Assembly: GCA_027037055.1 (NCBI GenBank)
Contig: JALWBR010000022.1
Coordinates: forward strand, 1 to 64,000
DNA length: 64,000 nucleotides
Direction of reading: 5' to 3'
Origin: Aquificales bacterium
GTDB lineage: Bacteria > Aquificota > Aquificia > Aquificales > Aquificaceae
Below, piece by piece: positions 32,680-41,776 of the stretch (the first letter of the stretch is position 1; every line of letters starts with the position of its first letter). The notes below the pieces were generated by a model. The model did not search any database, was not told the origin of the DNA, and worked only from the letters and a program-made list of their open reading frames with translations. The position numbers and the translations under genes were made by a program.

Positions 32680-34002
32680 AAGCTCTTCCACCTTATCCCT
32701 TACTATACTTGCCACCACTTCCTTTATTATCCCCTGTATATCTATATTGGCAAAAGCTGTTTCAATCTCTTGCCTTATTATACCGCTTATCACATTTTCA
32801 TCAATGCTTTCCTTAATAGCCCTTTTAAGAATACCTTCAAAATCTATACTTTTAACCACCCTCTCCACGATTTCATCCACATTCACACCTTCTACCCTTT
32901 CCTCCACCCGCTCCGTTGGGGGTAAAGCTACCTCTTCAACAGGTGTTTTCTCTTCCTTTATCTCCTGCACCTCCTCCTGCATCTCAACTGCTTCTTTGGT
33001 TATCTCCTCAATGTTAATGTTTTCCATTTCCGGCACCGTTTCAATAGACGGAATCTCTTCGGTCTTTTTCTCTTCAAAGATGTCCGCACCCGCGGGTTGG
33101 GGAGCAGTTCCCACTTTTGAAATTGCCTCTTCCACCTTGCCCTTTATAAGGTGAACCTCTGCCTCCCTTGAGAGAACATCTTTATTATCAAGGGGTACAT
33201 TGTCAACACTTATGGGAAAAAGCTCGTCAATCAATATTATGTAAGCCTTCCTGCTGTAATCCGGATCCTGAGAAAGCTCAATTAATCCCTTCTCCGCTAT
33301 AACCCCCGATATGGCATCGTATATCACAACGGGAGCGTCACTTCTTTTTTCCAAAGCTTCCTTCGTGTTCTTTGCAACCTCAACCTTATACTCTTCCCCC
33401 AAGACACTCCTTATATTGTCTATAAGCAAATTATCAAAGGATACCACAAGAACCTTGGAACCACCTTCCTCCTTTCTTTCAGCAACGGGTTCTTCAACAA
33501 CCGGTAAGGGTTCCGGCTCCTCTTGCTGAGGCACCTCAAAACTGGTGGATGGCTCTTCAATGGAAGTATGCTCTATTACAAACTCCTGGGGTTCGGGAAT
33601 TTCCTCAATGGTTTTCTCAACCGATGGTTCTGTCGGCGACGGTGCTTCTTCCATCCTTTCCACAGGCATACCTCCCTCAATGATATCCTTTACCTTTTCA
33701 ACCTCATCCTCTCTGGACAACCTTACCTTGTTGGGGGTGAGAATATTGCCCATATCAACAGGGAAAAGTTCATCAACAAGGATTATAAACTGAGCATTAC
33801 CGAATCTTTGCTTGTACATATTGTTAATATCCTCTTCCGAGAGGGCACCGGATATTGCATCGTAGATAACGAAATCAACATCGGTGCGCACGGTTTTGAT
33901 AGCTTCCTCTCCGTTCTTCACCTCAATGATCTCGTGGGTGGGCAACAAACTTTTAAGCTTTTTAACCAAAGCTTTGTCAAAAGAAACTATCAAAATCTTC
34001 AT
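32671..34002 (-). CDS. Tandem receiver-like (pseudo-REC) protein of unknown function
   Basis: A 443-aa protein. Two related domains (about 1-110 and 183-295) each have a response-regulator-like beta-alpha pattern and share the motifs VSFD, VIYDAISG, DELFP and LSRE.EV. The Asp of VIYD sits where the phospho-acceptor would be. The usual acidic pair near the N-terminus and the conserved Lys are not evident, so phosphorylation is doubtful. The domains are joined by Pro/Glu-rich linkers (about 112-180 and 300-370). The C-terminus (about 370-443) has repeated helical units (VERVVKSID, IIRQEIETA, IIKEVVASI). I do not recognise a named family; signalling scaffold is a guess. Confidence 0.65.
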   Translation of the reverse strand: MKILIVSFDKALVKKLKSLLPTHEIIEVKNGEEAIKTVRTDVDFVIYDAISGALSEEDINNMYKQRFGNAQFIILVDELFPVDMGNILTPNKVRLSREDEVEKVKDIIEGGMPVERMEEAPSPTEPSVEKTIEEIPEPQEFVIEHTSIEEPSTSFEVPQQEEPEPLPVVEEPVAERKEEGGSKVLVVSFDNLLIDNIRSVLGEEYKVEVAKNTKEALEKRSDAPVVIYDAISGVIAEKGLIELSQDPDYSRKAYIILIDELFPISVDNVPLDNKDVLSREAEVHLIKGKVEEAISKVGTAPQPAGADIFEEKKTEEIPSIETVPEMENINIEEITKEAVEMQEEVQEIKEEKTPVEEVALPPTERVEERVEGVNVDEIVERVVKSIDFEGILKRAIKESIDENVISGIIRQEIETAFANIDIQGIIKEVVASIVRDKVEELLS

Positions 34003-34039
34003 TCTACAACCCCTTTTTATAATTTTAAACTAAACATTT

Positions 34040-34645
34040 TCATTTATATTTATGTTCTTCAAGAAGAGAATCAACTATTTTTTTCATCTGCTCCATACTT
34101 TCCTCCGGTATAATTTTATGGGCAGCTATTGTAAGCTTTAAAGCCTTCAACTTCTTTATGAATTCCTCGTTAACCTTAACACCTTCACCTTTCTCCTTCG
34201 GTACGGTTTCACCTATCTCCCTCACAAGGGCATAATAAAGAATAATAAACAGGAGGAAAGAAGATACAACGGTACCCATTATCACATAATCTTCCATAAG
34301 GAATTTAACCAGATTGTTTATACTCATCTTTTTTATATAAATGTTTGCCTCATAACCCTTCTCAGCATAACCGCTACCGTTCAGATCGCTGAAATCTATG
34401 TTTGCCCTTCCCATGGAGTTAAAAATGTTCCCCTCCTTATCCCTTGTTATTATTATCGTATATTCGGGATATGTAAGACTTATATTTTCCTCACCTCTCT
34501 CCTTTTTGACGATGAATACCGCAATATTTTTAGAAATTTTTTTGTCTCTTTCTATAACAAACTTATCAATACCTATGTAAAGAGAAGAAATAAGTAAAGA
34601 TAATGCCAATAGACCCAGAACAGTATAAACAAATTTTTTCATCAC
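34040..34645 (-). CDS. Hypothetical membrane protein with two TM helices
   Basis: A 201-aa protein. TM helix 1 spans about 5-27 and TM helix 2 about 117-140, leaving a loop of about 90 residues probably on the periplasmic side. After TM2 comes a charged cytoplasmic tail of about 60 residues. The loop-between-two-helices plan resembles small sensory (CHASE- or Cache-like) modules, but no conserved motif supports that. It starts 4 bases before the end of the tldE-like gene (ATG overlap), suggesting cotranscription with it and with the downstream pseudo-receiver gene. The function is unknown. Confidence 0.55.
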   Translation of the reverse strand: MMKKFVYTVLGLLALSLLISSLYIGIDKFVIERDKKISKNIAVFIVKKERGEENISLTYPEYTIIITRDKEGNIFNSMGRANIDFSDLNGSGYAEKGYEANIYIKKMSINNLVKFLMEDYVIMGTVVSSFLLFIILYYALVREIGETVPKEKGEGVKVNEEFIKKLKALKLTIAAHKIIPEESMEQMKKIVDSLLEEHKYK

Positions 34646-35967
34646 TTTCCCCCTACCGCAATTTCTTCCACAAGTAAAGAGGGCGAACCGACATTTCCAT
34701 AAAACTTTATATCGTTACCAATCCCCACTACTTTATTCCATATTTCACCGATATTTCCTGCAACGGTAACACCTCTTACTGATGATAGCTTTCTGCCTCT
34801 CTCATAGAGGATACCCGAAATACCCAATGAAAAATCACCTGAAACGGGATCGGATGTGTGAAGACCCATAAGATCAACAACCAATAACACCCTTTCATAC
34901 ATCCCTATAAGTTCCTCAATACTTTTATCTCCTTTTTTAATATATATATTTGTGACACCTGCGTCAGGTTCATCCATATAACCCCGCCTAACCGAATTAC
35001 CCGTAGGAGCATGCCCAGATTTTTTACCCGTATATAGGCTGTGCAGAAATCCCTTAAATACTCCGTTTTCAACTATAACATTCTTCCTCTTTGCAAACCC
35101 TTCCGCGTCATAAGAGGATGAGGCGTACCCTCTTTCCAATGTACCGTCATCAACTATCGTCATAAGCTCGCTGAAAACCTTCTCACCCAATCTACCTTTA
35201 AGGAAGGTTTTATCCTTTACAAGGGATGACCCCAAGAATATATCCGAAAAGGTTTCAAGTAACATGGCGGAGCTTTCCCTGAAAAAGATAGCGGGCATCG
35301 TACATGCCTCTATTTCCGAAGGATTGAGAACTTCCACCGTTTTAAAAACAACATCCTCAACTATATCATCAATATCTATATCCTTTAACCTTCTCACAGC
35401 CCTGTATTCGTAGGAGATATTAGAATCATTACCATCAGACGCAAGGGCACCCACTATTAAAGAATAAAAGGTTCCCCTTTCCTCAAATTCAACACCGTAA
35501 GAATTCCTATAATACACCTCACTTAAAGCCTCTGTAAACGAAGATTCCCTAACAGATTGAATCCTTTTGTCTCTTCTTTTACATCTTTTTTCAACCTCTA
35601 TGGGTATATTCTCCTTTTCCTTCAACGGTAGTGAAACCCCTTCCTCGTCAAAATAAGAACTTCCGATAGCCTCTTCCTTTTTACCATTAAAATCCACATA
35701 AGGGTCCTCGGGCATAACCTCACATATCTCCATACCCCTTATTACCAACTCCTTTATATCATCGTCGGATGAGAGGGTTGAAGAAACAAAGGCAACCCTC
35801 TTACCCTTTTTTATCCTCAATCCCAAACCGAGCTCCGTGGAAGAAGAAAAACTATCCACCTTTTCATCAATCACGGTTATCTTACTTTTCTCTGCTTTCT
35901 GGATGTAAGCCTCAAATTCAAACTGAGGTTTTAGATGCCTTTTAATCTCTTCAACCACAAACTTCAC
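34642..35967 (-). CDS. TldE/PmbA-family metalloprotease subunit
   Basis: A 441-aa protein of the TldD/PmbA family. Features are the N-terminal sensing segment with S.S.STELGLGLRI.KGKR.AF, the middle RR.YMDEPDAGVTN segment, and the C-terminal G..SLLV block. TldD-TldE pairs are proteases that trim peptides (for example microcin B17 or antitoxins). TldE/PmbA lacks the zinc HExxxH of TldD, and none is visible here, so this is the non-catalytic partner type. No tldD is adjacent. The start codon is GTG with a TAAAAT box ending 6 bases upstream, another nearly leaderless case. Confidence 0.82.
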   Translation of the reverse strand: MKFVVEEIKRHLKPQFEFEAYIQKAEKSKITVIDEKVDSFSSSTELGLGLRIKKGKRVAFVSSTLSSDDDIKELVIRGMEICEVMPEDPYVDFNGKKEEAIGSSYFDEEGVSLPLKEKENIPIEVEKRCKRRDKRIQSVRESSFTEALSEVYYRNSYGVEFEERGTFYSLIVGALASDGNDSNISYEYRAVRRLKDIDIDDIVEDVVFKTVEVLNPSEIEACTMPAIFFRESSAMLLETFSDIFLGSSLVKDKTFLKGRLGEKVFSELMTIVDDGTLERGYASSSYDAEGFAKRKNVIVENGVFKGFLHSLYTGKKSGHAPTGNSVRRGYMDEPDAGVTNIYIKKGDKSIEELIGMYERVLLVVDLMGLHTSDPVSGDFSLGISGILYERGRKLSSVRGVTVAGNIGEIWNKVVGIGNDIKFYGNVGSPSLLVEEIAVGGK

Positions 35968-36000
35968 ACTAACATTTTAACTGAAATTTCATTACAAAGC

Positions 36001-36651
36001 TTATTTGGACATTCTTACGGTGGTATTAATCTCCTTCAACTTGGAAATAACCTCTTCACCCAGCCTTTCCTCCAGGGAATTCAAACCGTCACCTTCGTTT
36101 TCCAAAGGATAATTAGTAGTTATAATTATCGGCTTAACATAGTTATATCTTTGAACAATAATATAAGACAGTATCTCCCTCTGCCAATCCGAGAGCCTTT
36201 CATTTCCAAGACCATCAAGGAGTAAAATTGGTATATCAATAAGAAATCTTATAAGGTTTTTATCCCTACCATTTTCCATGAGTCCTCTGAGGATAAAGAG
36301 TAGATCTCTCGTATCAAAGAAAATACTTTTTATCCTTTTATCAACATATATCTTTTTTATAAGGGACACCGCAAGGTATGTTTTACCGACGGACGGAGGA
36401 CCGACATAAGTAAGCCCCTTTCCCTCTTTGTAAGCTTCCGATTCGCAATACACCTTTGTTTCGTCCAAAGCTATATATTGGGAAGGTGTTGAAGGTATAA
36501 ATTCGTCAAGGGAAGCATTCCAGTATCTTTTAGGAATACGCAAGATCACATTAACCGTATCTGTGGAAAATCTGCACTGACATAGATCCACTCCCCCCTT
36601 TACTTTCATAAACCCTGTTCCCTTACAACGGGGGCAATCCTTAACAAACAT
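36001..36651 (-). CDS. DnaC/IstB-like AAA+ ATPase (putative helicase loader)
   Basis: A 216-aa protein. The N-terminus has four Cys (C6, C9, C24, C26), probably a zinc-binding knuckle (CPRCKGTG...CQC). The Walker A motif GPPSVGKT is at 84-91 and Walker B is LLLDGLGNE. A sensor-type ITTNYP follows, as in DnaC and DnaI loaders. IstB transposition ATPases share this fold, but no istA or IS ends are nearby, and the zinc motif plus genomic setting favour a DnaC/DnaI-type replicative loader. It follows the NrdJ C-terminal gene by 6 bases. Confidence 0.75.
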   Translation of the reverse strand: MFVKDCPRCKGTGFMKVKGGVDLCQCRFSTDTVNVILRIPKRYWNASLDEFIPSTPSQYIALDETKVYCESEAYKEGKGLTYVGPPSVGKTYLAVSLIKKIYVDKRIKSIFFDTRDLLFILRGLMENGRDKNLIRFLIDIPILLLDGLGNERLSDWQREILSYIIVQRYNYVKPIIITTNYPLENEGDGLNSLEERLGEEVISKLKEINTTVRMSK

Positions 36652-36657
36652 GAAAAA

Positions 36658-37170
36658 CTATCCGCACTTGTTATAACCGCATTCTCTACAGTAATAACAC
36701 CCGTTCTCATATACCATTGAAAATTCACCGCACTGAGGACATTTCATAAGCGTATTCTTCTCAACCTTTTCCCCAGTCAGTTCCTCCAATACCTTTGCAA
36801 CCGCGTCGGGTACGGAATAAATGGGTTTGCCTTCCTGCCATACCACATAGGCTCCCTTTATATCCTTTAAAGTATCTATGATCTCTTTTACATCACCCCC
36901 CCTTTGAAGGTATAGGCTTATGAGCCTGCCTATGGCTTCTGCAAAAGCCTTCTCCTCACTGCCCGATTTACCGAGGTTAAGAAATACCTCTATAACCTTT
37001 CCCTTCTCATCAAAATTAACGGTTGTGTATAGGTTGCCCGTTGTAAGCTTTATTTTTACCGTTTTACCTTCAAGTATCCTTGGTCTCTTAACCTCCTCAT
37101 AACATTTCTTCTCCTCTTCCTTCTTTTCAACAATAGCATTTATAGGAGCGTTCACTATTATTCTCTTCAT
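36658..37170 (-). CDS. TSCPD/zinc-ribbon protein, split-off C-terminus of class II ribonucleotide reductase
   Basis: A 170-aa protein. The central part (about 35-130) matches the TSCPD domain normally fused at the C-terminus of B12-dependent reductases (G.LY.TVNFDEKGK..EVF.NLGK.GS...A..EAIGR). The C-terminus carries a Cys array (C144, C147, C158, C161, C164, C169) like the zinc-ribbon/redox tail of NrdJ. The start overlaps the nrdJ stop by 4 bases (ATGA), so both parts should be made in similar amounts. In many bacteria these regions form one polypeptide of more than 800 aa; here they are two. Confidence 0.82.
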   Translation of the reverse strand: MKRIIVNAPINAIVEKKEEEKKCYEEVKRPRILEGKTVKIKLTTGNLYTTVNFDEKGKVIEVFLNLGKSGSEEKAFAEAIGRLISLYLQRGGDVKEIIDTLKDIKGAYVVWQEGKPIYSVPDAVAKVLEELTGEKVEKNTLMKCPQCGEFSMVYENGCYYCRECGYNKCG

Positions 37171-39341
37171 CCTTCCTCCTTCTTCTTGATTTCCTCAACC
37201 ATACTCATACTTTCATACAGCTCCTTAGCTGTGTATTCCTTACCGTTGTATATAATGATATCATCCTCTTCCGCCTCAATTTTCGTACCGTTTTCCAATA
37301 TTATAAGATATGTCTTCTTCTCCTTTTTCTCCTCCGTAATCAGCACGCCCTCCCTTGAACCTTCCCTGTAAACCGTTATACCCTTACAACCGAGCCTCCA
37401 TGCATTGAAGTATATATCACCTATGGTTTTGGGAGATACTTCTTCGGGAAGATTGACAGTGGAACTTATGGAATGGTCAATGTGTTTCTGGATTGTCGCC
37501 TGCATCCTAACCCTGAAGTAAGGATCTATCTCATGGGCTGTAACGAAGAATTCTGGCTTTTCCCTGTCAAAAGAGTCATCTGTAAGACCAAACTTCTCCA
37601 TATACTCCTTAACAAGCCAGTGATAAACCCTGAAGGTGCCTTCGGAAAGGGATTCTGATCTTCTTATGTAATAAAGGGCAAATATGGGTTCAATACCAGA
37701 GGATGTGCCTGCCAAGATGGAACCCGAACCCACCGGAGGTACGGTAAGCAGTGATGCGTTTCTAAGCCCAGATCTTTTTATTCTATCCTTCAGCTCTTCT
37801 TTAAAGTCTTTAAAAAAGGGCTGGCTAAGGTGTCTATCCGCATCAAAGGCGGGGAATCTTCCCTTTTCCTCAGCAAGATTAACACTCTCATCATAAACAA
37901 CATGTTTTATCCAGTAAAAAAGCTCGTCCACAAATTTTACCGCATCTTCAGAATCATACCTTATGCGGAGTTTGGCAAGCATATCACCGAGACCCGTAAA
38001 ACCCACACCTATTCTTCTTGTCCACCGTGCGGAATCAGACTGTTCTTTAAGTGGGTGCTTTTCCTCGTTATAGGTCAGAACATTGTCAAGGAATCTCACC
38101 GCATACCTCAGAGCCTTTTCCAAATTGTCGTAATCTACTCCCGCATTCTCCTCAAAGGCGTTTTTAACAAAGTAGGAAAGATTTATATTTCCGAGGCAAC
38201 AACATCCGTAGGGTTGTAAGGAGATCTCGGAGCAGGGATTTACGGTTAAAACCTCCATACCGTTGTATTCCGTAGTTGAATATTCCCGCATGCGCGATAT
38301 AAAGATCACCCCAGGCTCCGCAGATGACCAAGCATTTTGAATAAGCCTGTTCCACAGATCCTCCGCCTTCACCCTTCTGTAAACCTTCTTCTTCCTCGGC
38401 TCTATTCCGGAAGGTCCGGCAAATATAAAGTAATCCTTGTCCATATAATAGGGCGATTTACTACCGTTAAATATAATGCCCACATCGGGAAACTTCTCCT
38501 GAAGGGATTGAACTTCAAGAAGCGCTTCATGAAGATTTAATGTGCCTTCCGCATACTTCTTTCCCAAAGTATCAAGGGTCTCAACAAGCTCCTTGTAGGC
38601 ATTCCCGTTACCCTTAAAGGCTTCGGATATAAAAGATGTTTCAGGATACTTATCCGGATACCACAGTTCCCACTCATCACCTCTTTCTACCGCCTCCATA
38701 AACTCATCGGATACCAAAACGGAGATGTTCGCATATCTCACCCTTCTCCTTTCCGGATCATTCTTTATAACGATAAACTCCTCAACATCGGGATGGGCGC
38801 AGTGTATGGTTATCATCAAAGCTCCCCTTCTTCCAGCCTGCCCTATGGTTCCGGTAGTTTGAGAGAATATTTCCATAAAGGACACGGATCCGGTAGAAAA
38901 TATGGCAGCATTGTTAACCACCGCACCCTTGGGTCTCAGAATGGATATATCAACACCCACACCCCCACCGAAAGAATAGGTTCTCGCCATCTCCTTTGCG
39001 GTTTCAAATATGCCCTCTATGGAATCTTCCTTTATGGGTAAAACATAGCAGTTAAGCAAGGTTGCCCTACGGGGATTGCCCGCTCCGAAGAGTATCCTTC
39101 CACCCGGTATAAATTTAAAATCTTCCATAAGCCAATAAAACTTCTCTTCCCATTCTCTCCTTCTATCTTTTCTTTCAACACTCGCTATCTCCCTTGCAAC
39201 CCTTCTCCACATCTCCTCGGGCGTCTTTTCTATCTGATTGCCTTCCAAATCCCTCAGGGCATACTTTTCATAAAAGACACGCGCCCTTAATTCATCACCA
39301 CCGAAAGCATCCAAGGTTTCTTTCGGTATAATTCCATCCAT
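37167..39341 (-). CDS. nrdJ: Adenosylcobalamin-dependent ribonucleoside-diphosphate reductase, catalytic part
   Basis: A 724-aa class II reductase that makes deoxynucleotides without oxygen, using B12. Seen are the Cys of the redox pair in LLNCYVLP (C98), a Gly-rich SFGGGVGVD segment, the active-site NPCSE (368-372) and the C-terminal barrel motif TVPPVGSGSILAGTSSGIEP. The TSCPD domain and terminal Cys array are missing from this ORF and are encoded by the next gene. A ribosome site AAGGGGTGAT lies just upstream of ATG. dcd, elsewhere in the window, also belongs to the deoxynucleotide supply. Confidence 0.93.
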   Translation of the reverse strand: MDGIIPKETLDAFGGDELRARVFYEKYALRDLEGNQIEKTPEEMWRRVAREIASVERKDRRREWEEKFYWLMEDFKFIPGGRILFGAGNPRRATLLNCYVLPIKEDSIEGIFETAKEMARTYSFGGGVGVDISILRPKGAVVNNAAIFSTGSVSFMEIFSQTTGTIGQAGRRGALMITIHCAHPDVEEFIVIKNDPERRRVRYANISVLVSDEFMEAVERGDEWELWYPDKYPETSFISEAFKGNGNAYKELVETLDTLGKKYAEGTLNLHEALLEVQSLQEKFPDVGIIFNGSKSPYYMDKDYFIFAGPSGIEPRKKKVYRRVKAEDLWNRLIQNAWSSAEPGVIFISRMREYSTTEYNGMEVLTVNPCSEISLQPYGCCCLGNINLSYFVKNAFEENAGVDYDNLEKALRYAVRFLDNVLTYNEEKHPLKEQSDSARWTRRIGVGFTGLGDMLAKLRIRYDSEDAVKFVDELFYWIKHVVYDESVNLAEEKGRFPAFDADRHLSQPFFKDFKEELKDRIKRSGLRNASLLTVPPVGSGSILAGTSSGIEPIFALYYIRRSESLSEGTFRVYHWLVKEYMEKFGLTDDSFDREKPEFFVTAHEIDPYFRVRMQATIQKHIDHSISSTVNLPEEVSPKTIGDIYFNAWRLGCKGITVYREGSREGVLITEEKKEKKTYLIILENGTKIEAEEDDIIIYNGKEYTAKELYESMSMVEEIKKKEEG

Positions 39342-39413
39342 CCTATCACCCCTTCAAAAGAAATATCTCATAAAAAAGGGGTAGTGTAAAGGGTAAAATG
39401 GTTAAGATATTAC

Positions 39414-40289
39414 ATGCCCATGATTGAAAGGTGGAGTAAATTCATTGAAACAGTTAGAAATTTTTTCAGGGAGAAAAATTATATTGAGGTATCAACACCA
39501 ATACTGAGAAGGTATCCCAATCTTGACCCGAACACAGAACCCGTGGAGGTAAAACTGAAAAACAACGAAGGAAGATTCTGGCTACACACCTCGCCTGAGT
39601 ATGCTATGAAAAAGCTTTTATCCAGATACGGTAAAGATATCTTTCAGATAACCAAAGTGTTCAGGAATGACGAGAAGGGAAGGCTTCACTCCCCAGAATT
39701 TACCATGCTTGAGTGGTACAAAATCTCCGCTGATTACAATTACATAATTAGTGAACTTAAAGAGCTTTTATCCCTTCTCGGATACAATGATTTTGAAACT
39801 ATAACGGTGGAGGAAGCCTTTGAAAAGTATGCGGATATAATCCTATCGGAGGATGAAGAAATATTTAAGAACAATCTTATAACCGCAGGATACGAGTTTG
39901 ACGACAAGGAAGATTGGGAAACAATATTTTACAGGATCTACCTTGAGGTTGAAAGGAACCTCGGAAGAGAAAAACCCACCTTTCTTATAAATTTCCCCAA
40001 AAGGCTTGCAATACTGTCAAAAACAAACAATAACCATGCGGAAAGGTTTGAACTCTACATAAACGGTGTTGAAATAGCAAACGGATGGACGGAGGAGACG
40101 GATCCAGAAGAAGTTGAAAAAAGGCTTAAGGCGGAAGCGGAAAAAAGGAATTTGCCTTTGGATAAAGAGTTTATAGAAGCTCATAAAAATATACCCGAAT
40201 CCGCGGGGTGTTCAGTAGGGCTTGAGAGGCTCTTTATGGTAAAGGAGGGTTTGTCCAGTATATGGGATATTGATTTCCTGAAATTATGA
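39414..40289 (+). CDS. EF-P lysyltransferase-like (truncated lysyl-tRNA synthetase, EpmA/GenX type)
   Basis: A 291-aa class II aaRS catalytic core without an anticodon-binding domain. Motif 2 (FQITKVFRNDEKGRLHSPEFTMLEWY) and motif 3 (GLERLFMV) are intact. The EpmA-like LHTSPEYAMKKLL segment is present. Family members attach beta-lysine (or lysine) to elongation factor P. The partner genes epmB and efp are not in the window, so activity on EF-P is inferred from the family. An alternative ATG is at 39420. The 3' end overlaps the glycosyltransferase gene by 4 bases. Confidence 0.82.
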   Translation: MPMIERWSKFIETVRNFFREKNYIEVSTPILRRYPNLDPNTEPVEVKLKNNEGRFWLHTSPEYAMKKLLSRYGKDIFQITKVFRNDEKGRLHSPEFTMLEWYKISADYNYIISELKELLSLLGYNDFETITVEEAFEKYADIILSEDEEIFKNNLITAGYEFDDKEDWETIFYRIYLEVERNLGREKPTFLINFPKRLAILSKTNNNHAERFELYINGVEIANGWTEETDPEEVEKRLKAEAEKRNLPLDKEFIEAHKNIPESAGCSVGLERLFMVKEGLSSIWDIDFLKL

Positions 40290-41776
40290 AAGATAAAAAT
40301 TTACTTATCCTTCTTTTAATCAATTTTTTCGTATGTATTTTCAGGATATTTTATATTCTTTTTTACCCCCTTGATCTTGCCCCAGATGAAGCCTTATACT
40401 GGGACTATTCAAGACATCTCCAGATAAGTTACTATGCCAAACCTCCACTTACAGCCTACATTATAGCTTTCACCACTTCTTTATTCGGGAATACAGAACT
40501 GGGCGTCAGAATAGGAGCGGTTATTATGTCCTCGCTAACATCCCTAACTTTATACTATCTGACAAAATATCTTTTCGGTAATTCTACCCTCGGACTTATA
40601 GCTGGGACTATTCCTCTACTGACAGTAGGCTTCCAACTTCTATCAGTTCTGATGACCATAGATACACCCCTTATCTTTTTCTGGACTTTGTCTATGTACT
40701 TCTATGCCAAAGCATTCAATGAAAATGTTATTAAATATTGGATGTATGCGGGTACATTCGGTACCTTAGCCCTTTTGAGCAAATACACGGGCATCCTGTT
40801 ACCCTTTTTAGCCTTCCTGTTTGCCTTTCTTTACGATAGGAAAAAGCTGAAAGAAAAAGGCATATATATAAGCACAGCTATAGTCTTTACTGGTCTGCTC
40901 CCGGTCCTTCTGTGGAACATGCTGAATGACTGGGTAGGTTTCAAACACCTGTTCACCCTCGCGGGCTTAATGGAAACTGCACCACCTGAGAGAAAAGGAT
41001 TTTCCTTGGAAAGGATACCGAGTTACATAGGGGGACAAATTCTTATACTCGGACCGTCAATATTTCCGTATGTAATATACTCATGGGTGAGATATTCAAT
41101 ATCCTCTGATAAGAATATAGGTTTCCTGAATGTTTTCTCCCTACCTGTGTTCATCATGTTCCTTTTCATGTCAATCTATACAAAGGTGGAAGCCAATTGG
41201 CCTGCCTTCGGATATGTAGGTGCAATACCGATAACAGCCCTTTTAATAAAAAATTCTTTAAATAAAGGAGCATTTATACATATACCATCCCTGCTTATTG
41301 CCCTTTTCTTTTCCATAATAACCCACTTTACCCCTCTCATTGATAAATTCGGTATGACTAAATTGCTTCCCCCCGAAAGGGATCCGCAGGGAAGACTGGT
41401 AGGATGGGAAGAATTGGGAAAGTTTGTCAGCAGGTGGAAGGATGAAAACACCTTTATATTTTCTGACAGGTATCAGATAACAGCTGAGCTTGCCTTTTAT
41501 GTGGAGGGTAATCCAGAAACTTTCTGTATAAACAGGGGAAGAAGGATGAACCAGTATGACTTGTGGAAGTCCAAGATGAAAGAATTTAAGGGTTATAATG
41601 CCGTATTTGTAAGTTACTCCCCCATAGACGACCGCATAAAAAGAGGCTTCAAAAGAATATTAAAGGAAACAACATATTCCGCTAAATGGAGAGGCAAAGA
41701 TATAAGGAAATTTCACATCTATATTCTTGAAGACTATAAAGGAAACATAAAAGAAGAAACCATACACATGTTCTAA
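40286..41776 (+). CDS. GT39/ArnT-like membrane glycosyltransferase
   Basis: A 496-aa multi-pass membrane protein with about 11-12 helices in the first 370 residues and a soluble C-terminal part. The first loop has the conserved PDEA..W (D34, E35), the YYAKPPL motif and a GNTELGVR segment. These define PMT/ArnT-type transferases that use polyprenyl-phosphate sugars to modify lipid A, glycans or proteins at the outer face of the inner membrane. The substrate is not known. The adjacent kdtA suggests a lipopolysaccharide link, which is inference. It overlaps the kdtA 3' end by 4 bases. Confidence 0.82.
   Translation: MKDKNLLILLLINFFVCIFRIFYILFYPLDLAPDEALYWDYSRHLQISYYAKPPLTAYIIAFTTSLFGNTELGVRIGAVIMSSLTSLTLYYLTKYLFGNSTLGLIAGTIPLLTVGFQLLSVLMTIDTPLIFFWTLSMYFYAKAFNENVIKYWMYAGTFGTLALLSKYTGILLPFLAFLFAFLYDRKKLKEKGIYISTAIVFTGLLPVLLWNMLNDWVGFKHLFTLAGLMETAPPERKGFSLERIPSYIGGQILILGPSIFPYVIYSWVRYSISSDKNIGFLNVFSLPVFIMFLFMSIYTKVEANWPAFGYVGAIPITALLIKNSLNKGAFIHIPSLLIALFFSIITHFTPLIDKFGMTKLLPPERDPQGRLVGWEELGKFVSRWKDENTFIFSDRYQITAELAFYVEGNPETFCINRGRRMNQYDLWKSKMKEFKGYNAVFVSYSPIDDRIKRGFKRILKETTYSAKWRGKDIRKFHIYILEDYKGNIKEETIHMF

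Noticed and set aside
36001-36651. IstB transposition protein
   Set aside because: No istA, inverted repeats or other IS traces are near, and the N-terminal Cys cluster with genomic setting suits a DnaC-like loader.
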